Assembly (NCBI RefSeq): GCF_019645815.1
Contig: NZ_CP080997.1
Coordinates: forward strand, 2,546,880 to 2,610,879
Direction: 5' to 3'
DNA from: Mycolicibacter heraklionensis
GTDB taxonomy: Bacteria; Actinomycetota; Actinomycetes; Mycobacteriales; Mycobacteriaceae
Length of the DNA stretch: 64,000 bases
How positions within the stretch are numbered: position 1 is the first letter of the stretch; every line of letters starts with the position of its first letter. Positions 1 to 9,883 of the stretch are shown here, piece by piece. The notes below the pieces were generated by a model. It was not told the DNA's origin. It saw only the letters and a program-made list of their open reading frames with translations, and ran no database searches. A program made the translations under genes and the position numbers.

Positions 1-639
1 TGTGTGTCGATCAACTACCGGCTGAGCCCACGTTCCACCTGGCCCGACCACATCATCGACGTCAAGCGGGCCCTGGCATGGACCAAAGCGCATATCGCCG
101 ACTATGGCGGCGACCCGGACTGGGTCGCGGCGACCGGTGGTTCGGCGGGTGGTCACCTTTGCGCTCTCACCGCGCTGACCGCAAACGATCCGCGTTTTCA
201 GCCGGGTTTCGCCGACGCGGATACCAGCGTGCGCGCGGCGGTGCCGTTCTACGGGATCTATGACTTCACCGGCGAGACCGGGCTGCATCCGCTGCTGACC
301 CCGGCATTGGGGGCCTACGTGTTCAAGCAGAGCCGGCGGCGCTTCCCGGACACCTACCGGGACGCCTCCCCGATGACGTATTTATCTTCCGAAGCCCCAC
401 CCTTTTTCGTGCTGCACGGGACCAATGATTCGTTGGTGCCGGTGGAGCAGGGCCGCGCATTCGCCGACCGGCTGCGGGAGATCAGCACGAGCCCGGTGGT
501 CTATGCCGAGTTGCCGTTGGCTCAGCACGCGTTCGATATCTTCGGCTCGCCCCGGGCTGCGCACACCGCCGTAGCCGTCGAGCAGTTCCTGGCCGAGATC
601 TACGCCCGCCAGACCACGCAGGTCATCTCCAGTCGCTGA
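1..639 (+). CDS. alpha/beta-hydrolase (esterase/lipase), 5' partial
   Basis: The 3' part of a carboxylesterase of the HSL/LipO-LipQ type. The reading frame is open at the window edge, so the true start lies upstream; the GTG at 4 is probably an internal valine. An early NYRLSPR motif is typical of the family. The nucleophile elbow is GGSAGGH, the acidic residue is probably the Asp in HGTNDSLVP and the histidine that in QHAF, so the catalytic triad looks complete. About 212 residues are visible. Substrate cannot be told from sequence; short-chain esters are usual in this family. Family assignment is firm, the exact paralogue is not. Confidence 0.85.
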   Translation, partial: CVSINYRLSPRSTWPDHIIDVKRALAWTKAHIADYGGDPDWVAATGGSAGGHLCALTALTANDPRFQPGFADADTSVRAAVPFYGIYDFTGETGLHPLLTPALGAYVFKQSRRRFPDTYRDASPMTYLSSEAPPFFVLHGTNDSLVPVEQGRAFADRLREISTSPVVYAELPLAQHAFDIFGSPRAAHTAVAVEQFLAEIYARQTTQVISSR

Positions 640-689
640 ACGGCAGCCAATACCCGGCCGGAATGCGGTATCTGTGCCAGACTGCGGCC

Positions 690-1280
690 ATGGAAACAAC
701 GGTTTCGAGCCTGCTGCCGAATCTGTGGAAGTCGACACTGGTCTCCGGTGTCTTGGCCCTCGTCCTGGGTGTGCTGGTCTTGGTCTGGCCGGGCCGGTCC
801 ATCCTTGCTGCTGCGGTGCTGTTCGGTGTGTACCTGGTGGTCACCGGAATCGCCCAGTTGATCTTCGCTTTCAGCCTGCCCGTCATGTCCGCCGGCGGGC
901 GGGTGCTGCTGTTCCTCAGCGGCACCGCGTCGGTGATCCTGGCCGTCCTGTGTTTCCGGCACTTCAACTCCGACGAAGAAGCCTTGGCGGTGCTCCTGCT
1001 GGCCATTTGGATCGCAGTCGGCTTCATCTTCCGCGGGGTGGCGACCGCCGTCGCGGCCATCAGCGACCCGGCGCTGCCGGGCCGGGGTTGGCAGATCTTC
1101 ATGGGCGTCATCAGTCTGCTGGCCGGTCTGGTGACGTTGGCATCGCCGTTCGCGTCGCTGTGGGTGCTGGCGGTCGTCGTCGGCAGCTGGCTGATCGTCA
1201 TCGGCGTCGTCGAGATCGCCACCGCGCTCAAGATTCGGAGCGCATCCCGCGAGGTCGCCACCGCGCTGTCGGCCGGATAG
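690..1280 (+). CDS. HdeD/DUF308-family membrane protein
   Basis: About 196 residues, nearly all hydrophobic, arranged as roughly six membrane segments in two similar halves, as in HdeD/DUF308 proteins. The second half repeats the pattern of a WP-G-R loop followed by long Ala/Val/Leu helices. Function is unknown in mycobacteria; E. coli HdeD is linked to acid resistance. An in-frame ATG at 663 would add nine residues that do not look like the family N-terminus, so the ATG at 690 was chosen; neither has a strong ribosome site. A GC-rich hairpin follows the stop at once. Confidence 0.75.
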   Translation: METTVSSLLPNLWKSTLVSGVLALVLGVLVLVWPGRSILAAAVLFGVYLVVTGIAQLIFAFSLPVMSAGGRVLLFLSGTASVILAVLCFRHFNSDEEALAVLLLAIWIAVGFIFRGVATAVAAISDPALPGRGWQIFMGVISLLAGLVTLASPFASLWVLAVVVGSWLIVIGVVEIATALKIRSASREVATALSAG

Positions 1281-1283
1281 CCT

Positions 1284-1313
1284 GCGCCTAACGTGCGGCG
1301 GCCCCCTAGGCGC
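1284..1313 (+). terminator. candidate intrinsic terminator hairpin
   Basis: A perfect 7-bp inverted repeat (GCGCCTA / TAGGCGC) with a 16-nt GC-rich loop begins four bases after the stop of the DUF308 gene. There is no U tract, which is common for mycobacterial hairpins, so termination is only inferred. Confidence 0.45.
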
Positions 1314-1382
1314 TGTCGCGGGTACCCTTGAGTCCTGATCCGTTTTCACACCTGCCTAAAGCTCTGATGTGGAGTCTGCTCA

Positions 1383-1946
1383 ATGCCCGAGTCCGGCATG
1401 CCCTCGCTGTCGCCCGAGTCTCAGCCGTCCTGGCCGTCGCCCGGCGGTAGCTACCCTCCGCCGGGCTATCCGTACCCGTATCCGGCGCCCGGGCAATACC
1501 CCGGCTATCCCCCGCCCGGGGCGGCTCCGATACTCAAGAACGGTGCGGGCATCGCGGCCCTGATCGTGGCGATCGCCGGCATTGTGACCGCGCTGTCGGT
1601 GGTCGGTGGCGTCGGACTGGGCCTGGCGGCCATCGTGCTCGGATTCATCGGGCGCGGCCGAGCCAAGCGCGGGGAAGCCGACAACGGCGGCGTCGCACTC
1701 GCCGGGATCGTCTTGGGCGCGCTTGCGGTGATCGCCGGTATCGGCTGCATCTTCGTCTATGTCGGAATCTGGCGGACCGCCGGCGGCGGCGACTACGTGG
1801 CGTGCATGACGAAGGCCGGCTCGGACACCGACGCCCAGCAGCAGTGCACCGAACGATTCCGTGAGCACTTCGAGAACACCTTCGGCAGCGGTGCCGACGC
1901 CCCGATGGTGCAGGAGGAATCGGACACCGCGCTGATGCCGGCCTAG
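1383..1946 (+). CDS. DUF4190 domain membrane protein with Pro/Tyr-rich N-terminus
   Basis: 187 residues. The first ~45 are a Pro/Gly/Tyr-rich cytosolic tail with repeated PPPGYP-like units; residues ~50-135 hold two membrane helices flanking a conserved basic loop with GRGRAKRGEADNGG, the DUF4190 hallmark. The C-terminal ~50 residues are soluble and contain two cysteines. The role is unknown; such proteins are often assumed to be envelope scaffolds. The 3' end overlaps the convergent tesB end by four bases. Confidence 0.75.
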   Translation: MPESGMPSLSPESQPSWPSPGGSYPPPGYPYPYPAPGQYPGYPPPGAAPILKNGAGIAALIVAIAGIVTALSVVGGVGLGLAAIVLGFIGRGRAKRGEADNGGVALAGIVLGALAVIAGIGCIFVYVGIWRTAGGGDYVACMTKAGSDTDAQQQCTERFREHFENTFGSGADAPMVQEESDTALMPA

Positions 1947-2821
1947 CGCTTAGAGCTGGGGAAGTACTTCAGCACGCCTTCCTGTGTGACGGTGGCCAGC
2001 AGTTGCCCGGATCGGTCGAAGAAGTGTCCGGTGCCCAATCCGCGGGAGTCCGTTGCCACCGGTGACGACGTCGCATACAGCACCCAGTCGTCGAACCGTA
2101 CCGGCCGGTGAAACCACACCGTGTGGTTGGCGCTGGCCGCGAAGATCCGGTCGAAGCCCCACGACAGCCCGTGGGTGGTGATGATCGAATCGAGCACCGT
2201 GGTGTCCGACGAATAGACCATCATCGCGGTGTGCAGCAGCTGGTCCTCGGGGATCACTCCGTCGGCCTTGACCCAAACCCGATTGTGGCCGAGCTGTCCG
2301 CCCTTATCGCGCATCACCCAGGCCGGGTCGTTGGTATAGCGCCACTCGATCGGGTGGGGCGCCTTCACGAAACCCGGGACGACTTCCTCGTAGCCACTGA
2401 GTAGTTCGCGCAGCCTGGGCAGCGTCTCCGGCTCGGCGACCGCGGGCGCCTCCACGCTGTGCTCGAGTCCGCTCCCCCCGGAGAGGTAGGAAACCATTGA
2501 GGTGGCGATCAAAGTGTCGCCCTGCATCGCGTCGACGCGGCGATTGGCGAACCGGCGTTCGTCGCGTAGCCGGTGCACCCGGAATTCGATGTCGCGGGCC
2601 GGATCACCACCATTGATGAAATGGACCGACAGCGCACCGGGCGGCAGGTGCTCGGCCACTGTGCGGCTGGCCGCGACGAACGACTGTGCCATCAATTGAC
2701 CGCCGAAGGTGCGCAACGGTGTCTTGCTCGGGTGCGATCCGACGAAGACGTCGTCGTCGACACCCGTGAGATCCAGTACGGCCAGCAGCTCCTCGAGATC
2801 CGTGTTCGGCTCGGACGACAC
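1943..2821 (-). CDS. tesB: acyl-CoA thioesterase II (TesB1)
   Basis: Hydrolyses medium- and long-chain acyl-CoA to free fatty acid and CoA. At 292 residues it is the normal size for a double-hotdog TesB. The N-terminal half has FGGQLMAQ and SVHFINGG typical of the family, and the C-terminal half has LDSIITTHG, HTVWFHRP and a terminal TQEG that supply the expected Asp-Thr-Gln set. It starts with GTG whose G is the last base of the pyk stop codon (TAGTG), so translation is probably coupled to pyk. Order pyk-tesB matches Rv1617-Rv1618. Confidence 0.92.
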   Translation of the reverse strand: MSSEPNTDLEELLAVLDLTGVDDDVFVGSHPSKTPLRTFGGQLMAQSFVAASRTVAEHLPPGALSVHFINGGDPARDIEFRVHRLRDERRFANRRVDAMQGDTLIATSMVSYLSGGSGLEHSVEAPAVAEPETLPRLRELLSGYEEVVPGFVKAPHPIEWRYTNDPAWVMRDKGGQLGHNRVWVKADGVIPEDQLLHTAMMVYSSDTTVLDSIITTHGLSWGFDRIFAASANHTVWFHRPVRFDDWVLYATSSPVATDSRGLGTGHFFDRSGQLLATVTQEGVLKYFPSSKR

Positions 2822-4239
2822 TAGATGTCGTCCTCCCCGATCCGGTGCACGTGAATCATGTTGGTCGAGCCCTCGGTTCCCGGCGGCGCGCCTGCGACGA
2901 TGACCATCAGATCACCGCGCTCGTAGCGACCCAGATCCAGCAGGGCCTTGTCCACCTGGCGGATCATGCCGTCGGTCGTGTGTGCCTGCGGGACGATGAA
3001 TGTCTCGGTGCCCCAGGTCATCGCCAACTGGCTGCGGATCTCGGGCAGCGCGGTGAACGCCAACAGCGGCAGCGGAGTGTGCAGGCGGGCCAGCCGGCGC
3101 ACGGTGTCCCCCGACTGGGTGAACGCCACCAGCGCCTTGGCGTCCAGGCGCTCGCCGATCTCCCGCGCGGCAAACGAGATAACGCCGCGCTTGGTACGCG
3201 GAATGTGCGTCAACGGCGGTGCCGCAGTGGAGTTCTGCTCCACCGCACAGATGATCCGGCTCATGGTCCGCACGGCGTCGAGGGCGTGTTTGCCCACCGC
3301 GGTCTCCCCGGACAGCATCACCGCGTCGGCGCCGTCGAGCACTGCGTTGGCCACGTCGGAGGCCTCGGCCCGGGTGGGCCGGAAGTTTTCGATCATCGAC
3401 TCCAGCATCTGGGTCGCCACGATCACCGGGCGCGCGTTCTCGCGTGCCACTTGGATGACGCGCTTCTGCACCAGCGGCACCTCTTCGAGTGCCAGCTCCA
3501 CGCCCAGGTCACCTCGGGCCACCATGACCGCGTCGAAGGCCAGGACCACCGCCTCGAGATTCTCGATGGCTTCCGGCTTCTCCATTTTGGCGATCACCGG
3601 AACGCGGCGGCCGACCCGGTCCATCACCTCGTGCACCAGTTCCACGTCCGACGGTGAGCGCACGAACGACAGCGCCACGATGTCGACGCCGAGCTTCAGC
3701 GCGAACTCCAGGTCGTCGATGTCCTTCTCCGACAGCGCCGGCGCGGAGACGTTCATGCCCGGCAGCGACATGCCCTTGTGGTTGCTGACGGGACCACCCT
3801 CGGTGACCGTGCAGACCACGTCGTTGCCGTCGATGTGCTCCACGACCAGCCCGACCTTGCCGTCGTCGACCAGCACCCGGTCGCCCGGGGCGGCATCGGC
3901 AGCCAGCTGCTTGTAGGTGGTCGACACCCGGTCGTGGTCGCCGGGGCAGTCCTCGACGGTGATACGCACCGTTTCGCCGTTCGCCCAGTAGGTGGGGCCG
4001 TCGGCGAAACGCCCCAATCGGATCTTGGGGCCTTGAAGGTCGGCGAGCACACCGACTGCTCGCCCGGTGGCGTCCGAGGCGCTGCGCACCCACTCGTAGG
4101 ACGCCTGGTGGTCTTCGTGAGCACCGTGGCTGAAGTTCAGGCGGGCCACGTCCATGCCCGCGTCGACCAATGCCCGGACCATCTCCGCGGAGTGGGTCGC
4201 AGGACCAAGAGTGCAGACGATCTTTCCGCGTCTATTCAC
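2821..4239 (-). CDS. pyk: pyruvate kinase
   Basis: Last step of glycolysis: phosphoenolpyruvate + ADP to pyruvate + ATP. 472 residues, full length for the mycobacterial enzyme. Visible are the N-terminal KIVCTLGPA, the ARLNFSHG loop, the active-site AKMEKPEA, MVARGDLGVE, and DAVMLSGETAVGK with the preceding TRAEASDVANA substrate loop. The start is GTG at 4239; a TATGCT hexamer ends six bases before it, which fits a leaderless transcript. tesB follows with a one-base overlap. Confidence 0.96.
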   Translation of the reverse strand: MNRRGKIVCTLGPATHSAEMVRALVDAGMDVARLNFSHGAHEDHQASYEWVRSASDATGRAVGVLADLQGPKIRLGRFADGPTYWANGETVRITVEDCPGDHDRVSTTYKQLAADAAPGDRVLVDDGKVGLVVEHIDGNDVVCTVTEGGPVSNHKGMSLPGMNVSAPALSEKDIDDLEFALKLGVDIVALSFVRSPSDVELVHEVMDRVGRRVPVIAKMEKPEAIENLEAVVLAFDAVMVARGDLGVELALEEVPLVQKRVIQVARENARPVIVATQMLESMIENFRPTRAEASDVANAVLDGADAVMLSGETAVGKHALDAVRTMSRIICAVEQNSTAAPPLTHIPRTKRGVISFAAREIGERLDAKALVAFTQSGDTVRRLARLHTPLPLLAFTALPEIRSQLAMTWGTETFIVPQAHTTDGMIRQVDKALLDLGRYERGDLMVIVAGAPPGTEGSTNMIHVHRIGEDDI

Positions 4240-4245
4240 GGCGCC

Positions 4246-4251
4246 AGCATA
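4246..4251 (-). promoter_or_regulatory. -10 element of pyk (leaderless arrangement)
   Basis: TATGCT on the minus strand, six bases before the pyk GTG. This is the TANNNT mycobacterial -10 at the distance that puts the transcript start on the start codon. No good -35 was seen. Confidence 0.5.
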
Positions 4252-4330
4252 GTCGGGCCGGCTGAGCTGCCTTCCTCAGGAATGGTTGCCGCAAGCGAAA
4301 AACCGTGTGACGCACGGGTGCGGCGGCCGA

Positions 4331-4726
4331 TCAGGTGACGTCGCGCAGCGGTCGACCCTGCTTGTCGTGCACCCGCCCGGTCAGCATCAGGATCGCGTCG
4401 ACGACACCCCAGACGAACGGCACGACGATCCCAAGCCCATATGTGGTGATGGTGGCCAACACACCGATCGACAGCTGCAGCAAGCCCAGGCCGGTCTGGC
4501 CCAGGTACATGCGACCGAACCCGAGAAAACCGAAGAACCCCAACAGCTGTAGCAGCGCGGCGGTGACTTTCGACTTCGGCGAATAGGGCTGCCCAGTCCT
4601 CGGATGACGGCCGTAGGGCGCCCAGATGTCCGGGTAGCCCGGATAAAAGCCCGGATAGCCCGGCGGTGGCGGGTAGGGCTGTCCCCCGCCCTGCGGCCCC
4701 GCGGGGGGCCACGACGGAACGGTCAT
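4331..4726 (-). CDS. TM2 domain membrane protein
   Basis: 131 residues. Residues 1-48 are Pro/Gly/Tyr-rich with PGYP-type repeats, then residues ~52-115 form the TM2 domain: two membrane helices around a G-RMYLGQTGLGLLQL signature and an aromatic/acidic VWGVVDAI helix. The position between pyk and lgt matches small membrane proteins Rv1615/Rv1616. The function is unknown; TM2 proteins are small membrane proteins with no established bacterial role. The start is ATG at 4726. Confidence 0.8.
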   Translation of the reverse strand: MTVPSWPPAGPQGGGQPYPPPPGYPGFYPGYPDIWAPYGRHPRTGQPYSPKSKVTAALLQLLGFFGFLGFGRMYLGQTGLGLLQLSIGVLATITTYGLGIVVPFVWGVVDAILMLTGRVHDKQGRPLRDVT

Positions 4727-4771
4727 GTCTGCAGCATGCCAGAAATGTCAGATAGGGCGCGTGGCCCGCGA

Positions 4772-6241
4772 TCAGCGCTGGTCAGCTTCGTCCGAGGCGT
4801 CCGCGTCGGTTGACTCATCGGCCTCGCCCGATTCGGCTTCGGCTTCGTCTGATTCGGCTTCGACGGCTTCGGGCTCGTCGGCGACGTCGTCAACGGGCTC
4901 GTCAACGGGCTCGTCGGGGAGTTCGCCGTCGGCTGAGGCGTCGGCGTCCGGTTCGGGTTCAGCCGCTTCGTCTTCGTCGGCATCCCCAGCCGCTTCCGGC
5001 TCGGCCTCTGCGGCGTCCGCCTGGACTACCTCGGGCTCCTCGGAGGCCTCAGCGTCCTCGGCCTCCTCGGCCTCCTCGGCGTCACCGGTGTCCTCGGTGG
5101 CGGTTTCCTCGTCGGCTTCGGTGTCCCCGTCGACGTCCGACTCGGCGGGCACGGCTTCCGGCTCTTCCTCTTCGGAAGTCTCGGATTCGTCGTCGGTCTC
5201 GTTCTCTGCCGATTCGGCTTCGCCGGTAAGCCTTTTCGGCACCCGAACCACGGACCCGACACCGTTGGCGACGCCTGCGGCCACCAACTCCTTCTCGTCG
5301 GGCTCTTCGTGCGGCTCCGCTTCGGGCTCTGCCGATTCGGCAGCGTCAGGCTCGGCGGTGTCCTCGGGTTGCCATGCCCGACGGATGGCTTCGGGATCTT
5401 CCCGCCCCTTGGCCGCGAGCAGGATGTACACCACCGCACCGATGAAGACGAACGTCGAGGTGAACGAGTTGACCCGGATGCCGGCGATATGGGTGGCCGC
5501 GTCGTCACGGAGCAACTCGATACCGAACCGGCCGATGCAGTAGCCGGCGACGTAGAGCGCGAACAACCGTCCGTGCCCCATGCGGAACCGTCGGTCGGCA
5601 TAGATCAACACGAGGAACACCACGAGGTTCCACAACAACTCGTACAAGAACGTGGGCTGAACGATCTTGTACAGCTCCCCGGTCGACACGCCGTCGAGCA
5701 GGTGTGGATCGCGGACCCCGGCGGCGTCTTCTCGCCAGAAGATCTCCAGGCCCCACGGCAGCGTCGTCTCTCTGCCGTAGAGCTCCTGATTGAAGTAGTT
5801 CCCGATGCGCCCGATCGCCTGGGCCAACACAATCCCTGGCGCGACCGCGTCGCCGAACGCCGGCAGGGAGATCCCACGGCGGCGGCAGCCGATCCACGCG
5901 CCGACTCCACCGAGTGCCACCGCACCCCAGATCCCCAGACCGCCGTCCCAGATCCGCGGCGTCGCTTCCCATCCGACGCCGCCCTCGCCGAAGTAGGTCC
6001 GCCAGTCGGTCATCAGGTGATACAGCCGACCACCGATCAGCCCGAACGGCACCGCCCACAGCGCGATGTCATAGATGACACCCGGCTCTCCGCCACGGGC
6101 CCGCCACCGCCGATCACCGAGCAGCAGGGCTACGACGATGCCGATGATGATGCACAGCGCGTAGGCCCGGATCGGCACCGGTCCGAGGTGCCAGACCCCT
6201 CGCGCAGGACTGGGAAAGTAGGTGAGCCAATCCAACGTCAT
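4772..6241 (-). CDS. lgt: prolipoprotein diacylglyceryl transferase Lgt with long acidic tail
   Basis: Transfers diacylglycerol from phosphatidylglycerol to the lipobox cysteine of prelipoproteins, in the inner membrane. Residues ~1-275 are the seven-helix enzyme: IWDGGLGIWGA, the signature GRIGNYFNQELYG and RFGIELLRDD are all present. Residues ~290-489 are a Glu/Asp/Ala-rich, apparently disordered cytosolic tail of ~200 residues. Mycobacterial Lgt proteins are known to carry C-terminal extensions, so this is not a fusion artefact. The ATG overlaps the trpA stop (ATGA), making lgt the last gene of the trp operon. Confidence 0.95.
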   Translation of the reverse strand: MTLDWLTYFPSPARGVWHLGPVPIRAYALCIIIGIVVALLLGDRRWRARGGEPGVIYDIALWAVPFGLIGGRLYHLMTDWRTYFGEGGVGWEATPRIWDGGLGIWGAVALGGVGAWIGCRRRGISLPAFGDAVAPGIVLAQAIGRIGNYFNQELYGRETTLPWGLEIFWREDAAGVRDPHLLDGVSTGELYKIVQPTFLYELLWNLVVFLVLIYADRRFRMGHGRLFALYVAGYCIGRFGIELLRDDAATHIAGIRVNSFTSTFVFIGAVVYILLAAKGREDPEAIRRAWQPEDTAEPDAAESAEPEAEPHEEPDEKELVAAGVANGVGSVVRVPKRLTGEAESAENETDDESETSEEEEPEAVPAESDVDGDTEADEETATEDTGDAEEAEEAEDAEASEEPEVVQADAAEAEPEAAGDADEDEAAEPEPDADASADGELPDEPVDEPVDDVADEPEAVEAESDEAEAESGEADESTDADASDEADQR

Positions 6242-7044
6242 TGCGTTGAAACCTTTTGACGTACACCGGAAGCAAGCTCTTGCGTCAACGACCGCAGCTC
6301 ATCCAGGCCATCGGTGAGCGCGGTGACCAGCGCGGAACCCACGATGACACCGTCGGTATAGGCACCGATTTCGGCGGCCTGTGCGCCCGAGCGCACGCCC
6401 AGTCCCACGCCGACGGGGATGTCGGAGACTTCGCGCACCCTGGCCACCAGTTCCGGCGCCGTGTTCGACACCGTGTTTCGGGCGCCGGTGACGCCCATCG
6501 TGGAAGCGGCGTAGACAAATCCGCGGGTCGCTTTGACGGTTTCGGACAGTCGCTGCGGCGTCGAGGAAGGGGCCACCAGGAAGATCCGATCCAGCGCGTG
6601 CTGCTCGGATGCGGCCATCCAGTCGTCGGCTTCGTCGACGATCAGGTCGGGGGTGATCAGACCCAGTCCGCCGGCTGACGCCAGGTCGCGGGCGAACGCG
6701 TCGACGCCGTAGCGCAGCACGGGATTCCAGTAGGTCATCACCACGGCGCGTCCACCGGCGCCTGCGATCGCCTCGACCGCGGTCAGTGTGTCGCGCACCC
6801 GCACCCCGCCCCGCAGGGCGGTCTCGGTGGCGCGTGCGATGGTCGGGCCGTCCATTCCCGGATCGGAATAGGGCACGCCGACTTCGATGAGGTCACAACC
6901 GGATTCGACCAGGGCAGTCAGCGCGGCGATAGAGCCCGGCACATCCGGGTAGCCGGTCGGCAGATAACCGATCAGCGCAGCGCGGCCCTCGGCACGGCAC
7001 GCGGCGAACAGCGGGGCCAGCCGGTCGCCGGCGTGGTCGGTCAC
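6238..7044 (-). CDS. trpA: tryptophan synthase alpha chain
   Basis: Cleaves indole-3-glycerol phosphate to indole and glyceraldehyde 3-phosphate in the TrpA2B2 complex. 268 residues, normal length. An early [12 protein letters not shown] motif, the catalytic Glu in [11 protein letters not shown] and Asp in [10 protein letters not shown], and the phosphate-binding [11 protein letters not shown] are visible. The frame is open further upstream, but the GTG at 7044, which overlaps the trpB stop as GTGA, gives the correct family N-terminus. It is also overlapped downstream by lgt (ATGA). Confidence 0.95.
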   Translation of the reverse strand: MTDHAGDRLAPLFAACRAEGRAALIGYLPTGYPDVPGSIAALTALVESGCDLIEVGVPYSDPGMDGPTIARATETALRGGVRVRDTLTAVEAIAGAGGRAVVMTYWNPVLRYGVDAFARDLASAGGLGLITPDLIVDEADDWMAASEQHALDRIFLVAPSSTPQRLSETVKATRGFVYAASTMGVTGARNTVSNTAPELVARVREVSDIPVGVGLGVRSGAQAAEIGAYTDGVIVGSALVTALTDGLDELRSLTQELASGVRQKVSTQ

Positions 7045-8309
7045 GACGCGTCTCCTGCCTCGTCGAACAGACCGAACCACTTGGCCGCGGTCTCCACGTC
7101 TTTGTCGCCGCGACCCGACACGTTGACCACGATGACCTTGCCGGGTCCCAGCTCGGTCGCCAGCTTGAGTGCTCCGGCCACCGCGTGCGCCGATTCGATC
7201 GCCGGAATGATTCCCTCGGTGCGGCAAAGGATTCCGAAGGCATCCATCGCCTCGGTGTCGGTGATCGGCCGGTATTCCGCGCGCCCGGTCTCACGCAGCC
7301 AGGCGTGCTCCGGTCCCACACCCGGGTAGTCCAGACCGGCCGAGATCGAGTGCGACTCGATGGTCTGACCGTCGTCGTCTTGCAGCAGGTAGGAGAACGA
7401 CCCCTGGAAAGCACCCGGGGAGCCACCGGCGAATGTCGCGGCGTGCCGGCCGGTGTCGACGCCGTCGCCGCCGGCTTCGAAACCGATCAGCCGCACCGTC
7501 GGATCGTCGAGGAACGCGTGGAAGATGCCGATGGCGTTCGATCCCCCGCCCACACACGCCACCACGGCGTCGGGCAGCCGGCCCGCCATCTGCTGAATCT
7601 GGACGCGCGTCTCCAGGCCGACGATCCGCTGGAAGTCGCGCACCATGGTCGGGAACGGGTGTGGACCGGCCGCGGTGCCGAAGCAGTAATAGGTGTGGTC
7701 GGCGTTGGTGACCCAGTCCCGGAAGGCTTCGTTGATGGCGTCCTTGAGGGTCTGCGAACCGGATTCGACCGAGACCACCTCGGCGCCCAGCAGCCGCATC
7801 CGGGCCACGTTGAGGGCCTGACGGCGAGTGTCGACGGCGCCCATGTAGATCACGCATTCCAGGCCGAGCAGGGCGCACGCGGTCGCGGTGGCGACCCCGT
7901 GCTGGCCGGCGCCGGTCTCGGCGATCACCCGGGTTTTGCCCATGTGTCGCGCCAGCAGTGCCTGGCCGAGCACATTGTTGATCTTGTGGGAACCGGTGTG
8001 GTTCAGGTCCTCTCGCTTCAAGAAGATGCGGGCGCCGCCGGCGTGCGCGGTCAGGCGCTCGGCCTCATACAGTGGTGAGGGCCGGCCGGTGTAGTGCGTC
8101 TGCAAGTCGTCGAGGGTGTCGAGGAACTCACGGTCGTTGCGCACCTTGTCGTAGGCGGCGGTGACCTCTTCGATGACCGCCATCAGCGCTTCGGCGACGT
8201 AGCGGCCGCCGTAGACACCGAAGTGCCCGCGGGCATCCGGATCATGCGCGGTCGGCTCGGCCACTCCGGCGCTGGCACGCGGAAGGCTCGGGTGCGAAAT
8301 GTCTGACAT
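7041..8309 (-). CDS. trpB: tryptophan synthase beta chain
   Basis: PLP enzyme joining indole and serine to tryptophan. 422 residues. The pyridoxal-phosphate lysine lies in [23 protein letters not shown] and GGGSNAIG phosphate-binding loops are present. The ATG directly follows the trpC stop with no gap (TAA then ATG), and its own stop overlaps the trpA GTG, so the three genes are translationally coupled. Start chosen by that junction and by family length (the first ~20 residues are variable). Confidence 0.96.
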   Translation of the reverse strand: MSDISHPSLPRASAGVAEPTAHDPDARGHFGVYGGRYVAEALMAVIEEVTAAYDKVRNDREFLDTLDDLQTHYTGRPSPLYEAERLTAHAGGARIFLKREDLNHTGSHKINNVLGQALLARHMGKTRVIAETGAGQHGVATATACALLGLECVIYMGAVDTRRQALNVARMRLLGAEVVSVESGSQTLKDAINEAFRDWVTNADHTYYCFGTAAGPHPFPTMVRDFQRIVGLETRVQIQQMAGRLPDAVVACVGGGSNAIGIFHAFLDDPTVRLIGFEAGGDGVDTGRHAATFAGGSPGAFQGSFSYLLQDDDGQTIESHSISAGLDYPGVGPEHAWLRETGRAEYRPITDTEAMDAFGILCRTEGIIPAIESAHAVAGALKLATELGPGKVIVVNVSGRGDKDVETAAKWFGLFDEAGDAS

Positions 8310-9128
8310 TTAGCGAGCCGATTTCGGGCAGGACGGATGCTTACCCGCACTGACCAAATCGGCAACGGCCGCTCGCGGGTCGCCACTGGTGACCAGTCCC
8401 TCGCCGACCAGGACGGCGTCCGCGCCGGCGCCGGCGTAGGCCAACAGGTCGGCGGTGCCCCGCACCCCGGACTCGGCGATCTTGACCACCTCGGTGGGCA
8501 GTCCGGGCGCGATCCGCGCGAAGCAGTCGCGGTCGACCTCCAGGGTGGTCAGGTCACGCGCATTGACGCCGATCACCTTGGCGCCGGCGGTCAATGCACG
8601 GTCGGCCTCTTCTTCGGTGTGCACCTCGACCAGTGCGGTCATGCCGAGCGACTCGGTACGGTCCAGCATCGACTCCAGGGCCTGTTGTTCGAGCGCCGCC
8701 ACGATCAGCAGCAGCATGTCCGCGCCGTGGGCGCGGGCCTCGTGAATCTGGTACGGCCGCACGATGAAGTCCTTGCGCAGCACCGGAACCGAGACCGCTG
8801 CGCGTACCGCGTCCAAGTCGGCCAGCGAGCCGTTGAAACGCCGCTGCTCGGTCAGCACGCTGATCGCGCGGGCCCCGCCGTCCGCGTAGGAGCTGGCGAG
8901 CTCTGCCGGGTCGGCGATGGGCGCCAGTTGGCCTTTCGACGGGCTCGCCCGCTTCACCTCAGCGATGACCGCGATGCCGGGCTCACGCAGCGCCGCCATC
9001 ACATCCCGTGGCGGAGGCATGGCCTCGGCCGCCGCCTTGACTTCCGCCAAGGGGACGAGGGCCTCTCGCGCGGCAAGGTCGGCGCAGACTCCTTCGATGA
9101 TGGAGTCGAGAACGGATGCCGAAGTCAT
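8310..9128 (-). CDS. trpC: indole-3-glycerol phosphate synthase
   Basis: Closes the indole ring: converts carboxyphenylaminodeoxyribulose phosphate to indole-3-glycerol phosphate. 272 residues, monofunctional (no TrpF domain attached). The hallmark [12 protein letters not shown] carries a catalytic lysine; VLRKDFIV and VIGVNARDL follow in the TIM barrel, then KIAESG and AVLVGEGLV. Separated by 83 bp from the upstream membrane-protein gene and by zero bases from trpB. Confidence 0.95.
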   Translation of the reverse strand: MTSASVLDSIIEGVCADLAAREALVPLAEVKAAAEAMPPPRDVMAALREPGIAVIAEVKRASPSKGQLAPIADPAELASSYADGGARAISVLTEQRRFNGSLADLDAVRAAVSVPVLRKDFIVRPYQIHEARAHGADMLLLIVAALEQQALESMLDRTESLGMTALVEVHTEEEADRALTAGAKVIGVNARDLTTLEVDRDCFARIAPGLPTEVVKIAESGVRGTADLLAYAGAGADAVLVGEGLVTSGDPRAAVADLVSAGKHPSCPKSAR

Positions 9129-9211
9129 GACTGCCGCTTCCTCTCCCGCGTCCGGTGGACCTTACGTCGAAGACCTTTATCGAAGGGTAACGACCGTCGC
9201 AGCCCGCGGTG

Positions 9212-9883
9212 TCACCGGCCCTCGACGTCGGGGCCGGGTGCTCGGTCATCGGGATCCCCGGTGGGGTCGCGCCCCTCGTCGAGCGCGTCCCACATCATGC
9301 GTTCCGACACCTGCGGGCCATCCGGGTCGGCGGGCTTGCCTGCCTCGAGATCACGCGCAGCCGCACGGCGCTCCGCAGGCGCCGAGTATCTGGTGACGCG
9401 GCCGGCGCTGTGTGCGGCGACGCGCATCAACAGCACCGCCGCGGCCAGCACACCCAGGGCTGCCACCAGGCTCAACACCGCGCCGGTGAGACGGCGGTCG
9501 GTGCCCAGCAGCGAGGTCAGCGGAATCTCGGCGATGTCCAGGGCCCGCAGGGTGATGTCGCGGGCCACCCACATGCTGATGGCCAGATATCCGCACGCCA
9601 GACTGACCGCGGCCAGCACCACCGCCAGCACCCGCAGCTGCCATCCGCGCACCGCCATCGCGGCGACCGCGGCAGCCAGGCACAGCAGCGCCAGCGGCAG
9701 CAGCGCTGTCGACCAGGAAGCTCCGGTGACGGTGATCTGCTTGGGCTGCCCGAGTCCGTCGAACGAGCGGATCAGCACCCACGGCAGCCGTGCGGCGCCC
9801 CAGAGCCCACCGGCGGCTGCCACCAGCAGCAGTTGTGCCCCGCGTAGCGCACGGGTGTCGTTGCGTTCGCGGCCGTCAGCCAT
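9212..9883 (-). CDS. Trp-operon-associated membrane protein (TIGR02234 / Rv1610 type)
   Basis: 223 residues with about four membrane helices between residues ~15 and 165, and a charged, Asp/Pro-rich cytosolic tail. It lies between trpE and trpC as in M. tuberculosis (Rv1610). The activity is unknown; its conserved place suggests a link with tryptophan synthesis or transport. The frame extends upstream, but the ATG at 9883, overlapping the last eight bases of trpE, gives the family start. Confidence 0.82.
   Translation of the reverse strand: MADGRERNDTRALRGAQLLLVAAAGGLWGAARLPWVLIRSFDGLGQPKQITVTGASWSTALLPLALLCLAAAVAAMAVRGWQLRVLAVVLAAVSLACGYLAISMWVARDITLRALDIAEIPLTSLLGTDRRLTGAVLSLVAALGVLAAAVLLMRVAAHSAGRVTRYSAPAERRAAARDLEAGKPADPDGPQVSERMMWDALDEGRDPTGDPDDRAPGPDVEGR

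Noticed and set aside
4725..5543. Ser/Ala-rich plus-strand frame over the lgt tail
   Set aside because: It is the reverse of the acidic Glu/Asp/Ala codons of the Lgt tail, not a real gene.
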